From NCBI GenBank assembly GCA_958348225.1, contig CATVYG010000045.1:1-13612 (forward strand): a stretch of DNA of 13,612 bases, given 5' to 3'. Made by a program: the position numbers and the translations under genes. Numbering within the stretch: the first letter of the stretch is position 1; the number at the start of each line of letters is the position of its first letter. The notes beneath the pieces were generated by a model, which saw only the letters and a program-made list of their open reading frames with translations, searched no databases and had not been told where the DNA came from. This document shows positions 8,890 through 13,612 of the stretch, piece by piece. The stretch comes from an uncultured Collinsella sp. (GTDB taxonomy: Bacteria; Actinomycetota; Coriobacteriia; Coriobacteriales; Coriobacteriaceae).

Positions 8890-9753
8890 ATGTTCGGATA
8901 CATCTATAAGAAAGATGTCGCCATTATCGCGGTTGTCCTGTGCCTTTGTCTGGGCGTGGGCAGTTTCTTCGATTACCAGATCTCGAGCGCGCTGTTCAAC
9001 GTCGGCAGCATGTACGGCCGCTTTATCGAGGCCGCCGGCGAGCTGCCGTTCGAGCTGACGGCGAGCGTCGCGGGCGTTATGCTCGTACGCGCGATGCGTC
9101 CCGACTCCAGGGGGAGCAAATGGCTTGCCGTGCTCGGCATCCTCGTCAACGTTGGCCTGGCCGGCTACGAGATCGTTTCGTCCCTGCGGGTTAGCGGTAA
9201 ACTCATTGCCGTTCAGCTGGTGCTGACGTTTGTGCTGGTCATCGCCGCCAACTTTATCATCTATCGCCTCACGCGCGCGACCGAGCCCGATGAGCTCAGG
9301 CGCTGGGCGTTGATGGTGCTTGCCGTGTGGGTCGCTCAGGCCATTATCCTCAACGTGATCGTCAAGCCGCTGTGGTCGCGTCCGCGCATGCGCGTGATCG
9401 AGGTCACGCCGGGGCTCAATTTTCAGCCGTGGTGGGTGATTGGCAACCCCGACAAGTGGAGCTATATCGCCGCCGGCGTAATCAAGGACGGCTTTAAGTC
9501 GTTCGCGAGTGGACACACCGCGCATGCGGCGATTGGCCTGATGCTCGCCGGGCTTCCCGCAGCGGCCTTTAAGGAAAAGCCGTCGCACCGCCGGGTGGTC
9601 TTTTGGACGGCGGCTGTGGTCGCGGCGCTCGTCGCCTTTGGCCGTATCGTGATCGGGGCGCACTTTTTGAGCGACGTGAGCTGCGGCTTTGCCCTGGTGC
9701 TGGCGCTTGAGTGTCTCGCCGCGCGCATTGCCTATCCCAACGGCGTACAATAG
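8890..9753 (+). CDS. PAP2 family membrane phosphatase
   Basis: This 287-residue, highly hydrophobic protein ends in the PAP2/HPO active-site set. Motif 1 is KPLWSRPRM (K159, R166), with Met where the family usually has Pro after the second Arg. Motif 2 is ASGH (S207-H209). Motif 3 is GRIVIGAHFLSD with R252, H258 and D262 in the R-x5-H-x3-D spacing. The histidines and charged residues are all present, so dephosphorylation of a lipid phosphate such as undecaprenyl pyrophosphate or phosphatidic acid at the membrane is expected; the exact substrate cannot be told. Hydrophobic stretches precede the catalytic part at about 10-28, 55-67, 80-95, 105-125 and 140-157. ATG at 8890 follows AAGGAAAG; an in-frame TTG at 8851 is less likely. 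It is followed by the aldolase-like gene after 45 bp. Confidence 0.88.
   Translation: MFGYIYKKDVAIIAVVLCLCLGVGSFFDYQISSALFNVGSMYGRFIEAAGELPFELTASVAGVMLVRAMRPDSRGSKWLAVLGILVNVGLAGYEIVSSLRVSGKLIAVQLVLTFVLVIAANFIIYRLTRATEPDELRRWALMVLAVWVAQAIILNVIVKPLWSRPRMRVIEVTPGLNFQPWWVIGNPDKWSYIAAGVIKDGFKSFASGHTAHAAIGLMLAGLPAAAFKEKPSHRRVVFWTAAVVAALVAFGRIVIGAHFLSDVSCGFALVLALECLAARIAYPNGVQ
9746..9751 (+). promoter_or_regulatory. candidate -10 element of aldolase-like gene
   Basis: TACAAT, a five-of-six match to TATAAT, overlaps the last codons of the PAP2 gene and lies 47 bases before the next ATG. No matching -35 was found at 16-18 bp, so this rests on one hexamer. Confidence 0.3.
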
Positions 9754-9798
9754 CTCCGTTTGAATCATCTGGCCGATACCCGGTAAGAGAGGATTGCC

Positions 9799-10824
9799 AT
9801 GCTCGCGTTCAACAACGATTATTCCCACGGCGCACACCCGGCAGTGCTGCAGGCGCTCGTCGACACCAATATGGAGCCGCAGCCCGGCTACGGTACCGAT
9901 GCGCACACCGAGCGTGCCAAGCAGCTTATCCGCGAGGCCTGTCGGGCTCCCGATGCCGACGTGTTTTTTCTGGTAGGCGGCACGCAGGCCAACGCGACGG
10001 TGATCGACATGCTGCTCGCGCCGTACGAGGGCGTCGTTGCCGCCGAGACCGGCCATGTCGCCTGTCACGAGGCGGGCGCCATCGAGTTTGGCGGCCACAA
10101 GGTGCTCACCATCCCCGGCTACGAGGGCAAGATGCACGCCGAGGACCTCGAGAACTATATCCAGGTGTTCTACGAAAACGAGAGCTACGAGCACACGGTG
10201 TTCCCGGGCGCCGTGTACGTGAGTCTATCGACCGAGTACGGCACGCTGTACTCCAAGGCCGAGCTCGCGGCGATTCACGCGGTGTGCCAGAAGCGCGAGA
10301 TTCCGCTGTTTGTGGACGGTGCTCGCCTGGCCTATGCGCTGGCGGCCGATGAGTGCGACATTACCCTGCCCGAGCTGGCGCAGCTGTGTGACGTGTTCTA
10401 CATCGGCGGCACCAAGTGTGGTGCGCTTTGCGGCGAGGCTGTGGTGTTCTGTGGCATGCACGCCCCGGCGCATCCTATTCCGCGCATTAAGCAGCACGGC
10501 GCGCTGTTGGCCAAGGGCCGCCTGACGGGCGTCCAGTTTGAGGCGCTCTTTACCGATGGCCTGTATTTTGAGATTGGTCGCCAGGCGATTGAGACCGCTC
10601 GGGCGCTGCGTCGTGTGCTGCACGAGCGCGGCTACCAGTTCTTCTTGGAGACGCCCACGAACCAGCAGTTCGTGATTCTGCCCAACGAGGATATGGCCCG
10701 CATTCGCGAGCATGCGGCGATCGAGTACTGGGAAAAGTACGACGATACTCATACGGTGGTGCGCTTTTGCACCAGCTGGGCCACGGCGCAGGAGGACATC
10801 GACGCGCTGGCGGCTGTCCTGTAG
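9799..10824 (+). CDS. PLP-dependent threonine aldolase / beta-eliminating lyase family protein
   Basis: This 341-residue cytosolic enzyme belongs to fold-type I PLP enzymes, in the low-specificity threonine aldolase group. GGTQAN (60-65) binds the cofactor phosphate. H86 in ETGHVACHEAG matches the ring-stacking histidine (H83 in E. coli LtaE). VDGARLA (172-178) supplies D173 and R176. K206 in GGTKCGA is the Schiff-base lysine, and R322 in VVRFCTSW fits the carboxylate-binding arginine. The family splits threonine or allo-threonine into glycine and acetaldehyde. The N-terminus (FNNDYSHGAHP) departs from the LRSDTVTRP of typical LtaE, so this is a divergent subfamily whose true substrate may be another beta-hydroxy amino acid. 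AGAGAGG upstream supports ATG at 9799. It ends at a strong terminator, so it is the last gene of its transcript. Confidence 0.88.
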   Translation: MLAFNNDYSHGAHPAVLQALVDTNMEPQPGYGTDAHTERAKQLIREACRAPDADVFFLVGGTQANATVIDMLLAPYEGVVAAETGHVACHEAGAIEFGGHKVLTIPGYEGKMHAEDLENYIQVFYENESYEHTVFPGAVYVSLSTEYGTLYSKAELAAIHAVCQKREIPLFVDGARLAYALAADECDITLPELAQLCDVFYIGGTKCGALCGEAVVFCGMHAPAHPIPRIKQHGALLAKGRLTGVQFEALFTDGLYFEIGRQAIETARALRRVLHERGYQFFLETPTNQQFVILPNEDMARIREHAAIEYWEKYDDTHTVVRFCTSWATAQEDIDALAAVL

Positions 10825-10826
10825 CC

Positions 10827-10835
10827 TGATGTAAT
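10827..10835 (+). promoter_or_regulatory. candidate extended -10 promoter of acetyltransferase gene
   Basis: TGATGTAAT combines the TGn extension with TGTAAT, five of six to consensus, just after the aldolase stop. CTGGCG (10807-10812) is a poor -35 at 17 bp. Transcription would start near 10842, exactly where the terminator hairpin begins. Confidence 0.4.
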
Positions 10836-10842
10836 GACGAGG

Positions 10843-10885
10843 GGCCGCCTTGCGCCGGGTTTGGCGCAGGGTGGCCTTTGCTTTT
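10843..10885 (+). terminator. intrinsic terminator after aldolase gene
   Basis: GGCCGCCTTGCGCC (10843-10856) pairs with GGCGCAGGGTGGCC (10863-10876) as a 14-bp stem with two G·T wobbles and a 6-base loop, followed by TTTGCTTTT. It is one of the strongest hairpins in the window. It ends only 16 bases before the ATG of the next gene. Confidence 0.85.
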
Positions 10886-10901
10886 GGGGGAGAAGGGTTG
10901 T

Positions 10902-11492
10902 ATGACCGAGATGTCCGAGCCGACGATTCGCCTGGCGACGCCCGAAGACGCGCCGGCGTTGCTTGCCATCTATGAGCCGTATGTGCGCCAGACGGCGATT
11001 ACCTGCGAATACGAGGTGCCGAGCGTTGAGGAGTTCGCCGGGCGCATCGAGCGTACGCTCAAGCGCTATCCGTATTTGGTGATGGAGCTGGACGGGCGTC
11101 CGGTAGGCTATGCCTATGTGAGCCCGCTCAACAGCCGCGAGGCATACGACTGGTCGGTCGAGACGTCGATCTACCTGGCGTGCGACGTGCGCCACGGCGG
11201 GCTGGGCCGCAAGTTGCACGATGCGCTCAAGCAATGTCTGATCGCGATGGGCATCACCAATATGTGCGCGCTCATTGCCGTGCCGCACGACAAGGACGAC
11301 GAGTATCTGACGCACAACAGTCAGGACTTCCATGCCCATATGGGATATCGCCTGGTGGGTGCCTTCGACCGCTGTGCCCAAAAGTTCGGTCGCTGGTACG
11401 ACATGTGTTGGATGGAGCTGGTCCTAGCCGAGCGCACGCCCAACCAACCCAAACCAACCTGGTTCCCCGACCTCCCCAAACCTACCATTTAG
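10902..11492 (+). CDS. GNAT acetyltransferase, phosphinothricin acetyltransferase-like
   Basis: This 196-residue single-domain GNAT protein transfers acetyl from acetyl-CoA to an amine. The layout fits the Pat/Bar/MnaT branch: IYEPYVRQTAITCEYEVPS near 23-41, the GRPVGYAYVSPL strand at about 65-76, and the acetyl-CoA pyrophosphate loop RHGGLGRK (97-104) fitting R-x-x-G-x-G. The KFGRWYDMCWME block near the C-terminus is typical of the branch. Members act on methionine sulfone/sulfoximine or phosphinothricin; the natural substrate here is unknown, and detoxification of an amino-acid analogue is the usual reading. ATG at 10902 follows GAGAAGGG with a short gap; ATG at 10911 is an alternative. The gene is convergent with the GntR gene, with 21 bp between stops. 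A terminator lies almost directly against its ribosome-binding site. Confidence 0.88.
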   Translation: MTEMSEPTIRLATPEDAPALLAIYEPYVRQTAITCEYEVPSVEEFAGRIERTLKRYPYLVMELDGRPVGYAYVSPLNSREAYDWSVETSIYLACDVRHGGLGRKLHDALKQCLIAMGITNMCALIAVPHDKDDEYLTHNSQDFHAHMGYRLVGAFDRCAQKFGRWYDMCWMELVLAERTPNQPKPTWFPDLPKPTI

Positions 11493-11507
11493 GGACAGGT
11501 TTATTTT
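11478..11507. terminator. possible weak terminator between convergent genes
   Basis: AAACCT (11478-11483) and AGGTTT (11497-11502) can form a 6-bp stem across the acetyltransferase stop, followed by ATTTT. The gap between the two convergent stops is only 21 bp, so a shared terminator would have to lie here; this one is weak. Confidence 0.3.
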
Positions 11508-11513
11508 GGCAGG

Positions 11514-12236
11514 TTAGCCGATTGGCTCGGTGTATTTGGCGCGGTCGGTGCGCTGGATGCGCTTGGAGACATGGAGCGGGCGGCCGTCGGTGTCGTAGAC
11601 GTAGTCGGTGATCAGGATCAGCGCCTGCCCGCGCTCAACGTTGAGCAAAAACGCCTCGTTTTGCGAGGCATAGCACACCTCAAAGGTCTTGTGCCCCTGC
11701 GCCGGCGCGCGATGGAATTCTTGGCGCAGCGTGGCGTAGAGCGAACCGTTGATATCGCGATCGATGAGTGCTTCAAAGCTCGGTGGTAGATAGGTGGTCT
11801 CCAGGCACAGCGGCGCATCGTCCAGATAACGCAGGCGGACAAGTTTGACGAGCTTGCTGCCCACGGCGGCGTCAAAGAACTTAGCTATGCTGCCGGCCGC
11901 CTTGGCAAAGCCCGAGTCCACGGTGCGCGTGGTGGGCTTCATGCCCTGACCCTGGACCTGCGCCGTATAGCTCGAAAACACCAGGTTGTTCTCGTGGAGC
12001 GCGGGCGTGTCGGCCACAAAGGCGCCACGCCCGCGCTCGGTGCGCACCAGGCCCTCATCAACGAGCACCTTAAGGGCGTGGCGCACGGTGCTGCGCGACA
12101 GCCCCGATTCGTCCATGAGTTCCATCTCGGACGGCAGCTTGTCTTCGCGCGCGTAGACGCCGGCGGCGATGCGGTCACGCAGCATGCCCGCCAAGCGCTC
12201 GTATTGGGCCAGTTTCTTTTTAGACGAAGCTTTCAT
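11514..12236 (-). CDS. GntR family regulator with UTRA domain (HutC/FrlR type)
   Basis: This 240-residue transcription factor has an N-terminal winged helix at about 10-76, with KLPSEMELMDESGLSRSTVR (33-52) as the core recognition region and a GRGAFVAD wing (69-76). A UTRA ligand-binding domain follows at about 84-235 (NLVFSSYTAQVQ onward; CYASQNEAFLL and ILITDYVYDTDGRPLHVSK near the end). UTRA domains bind small molecules, often sugar phosphates or amino-sugar derivatives, and release the operator on binding. The gene is divergent from the SIS-domain deglycase-like gene, so local repression of that gene and of itself is the natural hypothesis. The start is the ATG whose complement is at 12234-12236; its Shine-Dalgarno (AGGTTG) is weak. 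A 6-phosphorylated fructosamine is a reasonable guess for the ligand. Confidence 0.93.
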   Translation of the reverse strand: MKASSKKKLAQYERLAGMLRDRIAAGVYAREDKLPSEMELMDESGLSRSTVRHALKVLVDEGLVRTERGRGAFVADTPALHENNLVFSSYTAQVQGQGMKPTTRTVDSGFAKAAGSIAKFFDAAVGSKLVKLVRLRYLDDAPLCLETTYLPPSFEALIDRDINGSLYATLRQEFHRAPAQGHKTFEVCYASQNEAFLLNVERGQALILITDYVYDTDGRPLHVSKRIQRTDRAKYTEPIG

Positions 12237-12246
12237 GCGATCAACC

Positions 12247-12264
12247 TGTATCTAACTTGTATGC
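12247..12264. promoter_or_regulatory. operator-like repeat 1
   Basis: TGTATCTAACTTGTATGC is repeated with one mismatch at 12386-12403. It contains two TGTAT half-sites 11 bp apart, one helical turn. It lies between the gntR start and its predicted promoter, a position suited to autorepression. Confidence 0.6.
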
Positions 12265-12265
12265 G

Positions 12266-12293
12266 AGTCTAATCAAGCATGTATTCAATACAA
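12266..12293 (-). promoter_or_regulatory. candidate gntR promoter overlapping palindromic operator
   Basis: On the minus strand TTGTAT (complement of 12288-12293) and TAGACT (complement of 12266-12271) lie 16 bp apart, as -35 and -10. The perfect palindrome TGTATT-C-AATACA (12280-12292) covers the -35 and is a likely GntR-family operator built of TGTAT half-sites. Confidence 0.45.
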
Positions 12294-12301
12294 CAACAAA
12301 A

Positions 12302-12337
12302 CTGCTGGTAACGAGAAGTCGAAAACCTTACCAGCAG
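12302..12337 (-). terminator. hairpin with minus-strand T-tract in divergent region
   Basis: CTGCTGGTAA (12302-12311) and TTACCAGCAG (12328-12337) are perfect 10-bp arms around a 16-base loop. Read on the minus strand the hairpin is followed by TTTTGTTGTTG, like an intrinsic terminator; on the plus strand only AATTTC follows. It could stop antisense transcripts heading toward gntR, or act as a leader attenuator if gntR starts further upstream. Confidence 0.5.
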
Positions 12338-12356
12338 AATTTCTAAGTCAAATATA

Positions 12357-12365
12357 GCATACAAC
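12357..12365. promoter_or_regulatory. operator-like half-site, reversed
   Basis: GCATACAAC is the reverse complement of GTTGTATGC, an eight-of-nine match to the CTTGTATGC ending both longer repeats. It lies just upstream of the predicted -35 of the SIS gene. Confidence 0.4.
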
Positions 12366-12368
12366 TAG

Positions 12369-12397
12369 TCGACATAACCAAAACATGTATGTAACTT
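12369..12397 (+). promoter_or_regulatory. candidate promoter of SIS deglycase-like gene
   Basis: TCGACA (12369-12374) is a five-of-six -35. TAACTT (12392-12397), 17 bp downstream, could be the -10, with a start near 12404. Operator repeat 2 covers the -10, so a bound repressor would block polymerase. Confidence 0.45.
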
Positions 12398-12403
12398 GTA
12401 TGC
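12386..12403. promoter_or_regulatory. operator-like repeat 2
   Basis: TGTATGTAACTTGTATGC matches repeat 1 (12247-12264) at 17 of 18 bases, with the same 11-bp spacing of TGTAT half-sites. It lies 38 bp before the SIS gene start and overlaps its predicted -10. Confidence 0.6.
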
Positions 12404-12441
12404 CATCGAGAGCATCAAACGAGAAGAAAGGCTGATGCACG

Positions 12442-13434
12442 ATGACTACTCAGGAACAGGTTAAGGATGTCGTCTCCCAGGTTTTGGCTGACAAGGCAGA
12501 CAAGGGCGGCATCAAGCGCGTCGTGTGGATTGGCGCCGGCGGATCCAACGGCGGCAACTATCCTGCCCAGTACTTTATGGAGCACGAGGCCACGCAGGTC
12601 GTGAGCTCCAGCTACACCAGCAACGAGTTCGTGCACGCCACCCCGGCCTACGTCAGCGAGAACACCCTGGCCGTCGTCGTGTCCATGCGCGGCACCAAGG
12701 AGACCATCGTCGCCGCCCAGGTCGCCAAGGACCACGGCGCCAGCACCATCGCCATCTATGTTGACGAGTCCGGCCTCACCGAGGTCTGCGACTACAAGAT
12801 CCAGTACGACAGCCTGGCCGTCGACGAGTCCTGCATGGGCCGCACCAACTCTGCCGTCGTGACCATGATCGCCATGGAGCTTACGCAGCAGACCGAGGGC
12901 TATGCCGAGTACGAGACCGCTATGGCCGCCTTCGACTTGGTCGACCCAATCTATCGCAAGGCCGTCGAGTACACCCGTCCGCTCGCTGCCAAGTGGGCCG
13001 AGCAGAACGCCGACAAGCCCTGCATCAACGTCATGGCCCAGGGCCCGCTCTTTGGTGCCGCCTACGTCTTTAGCATCTGCAACGTGCAGGAGATGCTGCA
13101 GATCGACTCCTGCACCATCAACACCTGCGACTTCTTCCACGGCCCCTTCGAGATCCTGGACAAGCGCACCTCGCTGTTCCAGCTCATCAGCGTCGGCCGC
13201 AGCCGCTGCAACGACGAGCGCGGCATCCGCTTCGTCAACCAGTACGGTGGCGAGCGCGTCTATCAGCTCGATGCCAAGGAGCTTGGCCTCAACGACATCA
13301 AGGACAGCGTGAGCGAGTACTTCAACCACCTGATCTTTGCCCCGATCCTCAACAACGTGTATATGCGTGCACTCTCTGCCGTTACTCACAAGGACTACAT
13401 GACGCGCCGCTACATGTGGAAGCTTGAGTATTAG
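12442..13434 (+). CDS. SIS-domain sugar-phosphate deglycase-like protein (FrlB/FraB type)
   Basis: This 330-residue protein has two SIS phosphosugar-binding folds. The first begins with VVWIGAGGSNGG (27-38) and contains VVVSMRGTKET (77-87), the serine/threonine-rich sugar-phosphate loop. The second contains QGPLFGAAY (about 200-208) and DFFHGPFEILD (230-240). E217 and H233 are 16 residues apart, as are the catalytic Glu and His of fructose-asparagine deglycase FraB and in FrlB. The C-terminal MTRRYMWKLEY resembles the FrlB end. Enzymes of this group split 6-phospho-fructosamines into glucose 6-phosphate and an amino acid; amino-sugar isomerases are the alternative. AAAGG lies ten bases before ATG 12442. 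Codons end mostly in C (GCC, GTC, ATC), more than in neighbouring genes, hinting at high expression. A divergent GntR gene probably controls it. Confidence 0.88.
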   Translation: MTTQEQVKDVVSQVLADKADKGGIKRVVWIGAGGSNGGNYPAQYFMEHEATQVVSSSYTSNEFVHATPAYVSENTLAVVVSMRGTKETIVAAQVAKDHGASTIAIYVDESGLTEVCDYKIQYDSLAVDESCMGRTNSAVVTMIAMELTQQTEGYAEYETAMAAFDLVDPIYRKAVEYTRPLAAKWAEQNADKPCINVMAQGPLFGAAYVFSICNVQEMLQIDSCTINTCDFFHGPFEILDKRTSLFQLISVGRSRCNDERGIRFVNQYGGERVYQLDAKELGLNDIKDSVSEYFNHLIFAPILNNVYMRALSAVTHKDYMTRRYMWKLEY

Positions 13435-13461
13435 TTACGCGGTTTTACCAAACCGCGTAAC
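13434..13461. terminator. perfect 12-bp hairpin at end of SIS gene
   Basis: GTTACGCGGTTT (13434-13445) and AAACCGCGTAAC (13450-13461) pair perfectly around a TACC loop. The stem starts at the last base of the stop codon. No T-run follows, so it is probably a 3'-end stabiliser, or the first part of a two-hairpin terminator together with the repeat that begins at the next base. Confidence 0.5.
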
Positions 13462-13585
13462 GGCTCGACGCTGCGCGGTCCGCATTTGGGCAATCTGACG
13501 TTCAACTTCAAGGGCGCGACCAGAAGGTCAGCGCCCTTTCGTTTCACGTCACCTTGCCTCAAATGCGGCCCGCTCGCTCATATGA
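13462..13585. repeat. structured interspersed repeat, copy B
   Basis: Conserved blocks are GGCTCGACGCTGC (13462-13474), CATTTGGGCAATCTGAC (13483-13499), CACCTTGCC-T-CAAATG (13550-13565) and TCGCTCA plus TATGA (13574-13585). The variable arms GCGGTCCG (13475-13482) and CGGCCCGC (13566-13573) pair at seven of eight positions, although they differ from the arms of copy A. TGACG and CGTCA extend the inner helix. It lies directly after the SIS gene, in the same orientation relative to the upstream gene as copy A. Confidence 0.75.
13510..13539 (+). terminator. apical hairpin of repeat copy B, possible terminator
   Basis: AAGGGCGC-GACC (13510-13521) pairs with GGTC-A-GCGCCCTT (13526-13538) as a 12-bp stem with one bulged A and an AGAA loop, then TCGTTTC. 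The stem is strong but the T-run is short, so termination of the SIS transcript is possible rather than certain. Confidence 0.45.
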
Positions 13586-13612
13586 CCCAATCCGCTGTCA
13601 AGAGCCACAATG
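13586..13612. other. window edge, no gene identified
   Basis: These 27 bases follow repeat copy B and end in ATG at 13610-13612. Whether that is the start of a gene cannot be told because the window stops there. Confidence 0.2.

Noticed and set aside
8842..10194. A 450-codon minus-strand open frame opposite the PAP2 and aldolase genes.
   Set aside because: It spans two clear plus-strand genes and their promoter gap and has no recognisable domain.
12435..12464. ATG at 12435 just after AAAGG, giving a nine-codon upstream peptide overlapping the SIS start.
   Set aside because: The spacing to AAAGG is only three bases and the peptide is very short; coincidence is more likely than a leader peptide.

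Overview
The window is G+C-rich chromosomal DNA from what looks like a Coriobacteriia actinobacterium, most likely Collinsella or a close gut relative. This is an inference from base composition, codon choice, gene content and the style of the leaders; no rRNA or other marker is present to prove it. It reads as ordinary core/accessory chromosome: no transposase, integrase, tRNA, CRISPR or phage gene was seen.

Layout, left to right. An intrinsic terminator (43-70) closes an upstream gene lying outside the window. Then come eight genes on the plus strand: a small single-pass membrane protein (324-746), the nuclease-like recombination protein RmuC (870-2225), a half-size ABC exporter (2353-4155), endonuclease III Nth (4219-4884), the transcription-repair coupling factor Mfd (5042-8674), a PAP2-type membrane phosphatase (8890-9753), a PLP-dependent threonine-aldolase-like lyase (9799-10824) and a phosphinothricin-type GNAT acetyltransferase (10902-11492). 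A GntR/UTRA repressor gene (11514-12236) lies on the minus strand, convergent with the acetyltransferase and divergent from a SIS-domain sugar-phosphate deglycase-like gene (12442-13434).

Three genes (rmuC, nth, mfd) concern DNA maintenance, but terminators and gaps between them argue against one operon. The clearest functional unit is the divergent GntR/SIS pair. Its 205-bp intergenic region carries repeated TGTAT half-sites that overlap both predicted promoters, the layout of a local sugar-amine repressor controlling its own catabolic gene.

The most unusual content is non-coding. A structured repeat of about 124 nt occurs twice (8676-8799 and 13462-13585), each time just downstream of a gene. 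Its conserved blocks are inverted with respect to each other, and the 8-nt segments flanking them differ completely between copies yet stay complementary within each copy, which is compensatory covariation. In addition, terminator-like hairpins sit immediately in front of the ribosome-binding sites of mfd and of the acetyltransferase gene, suggesting leader attenuation or transcription by read-through.
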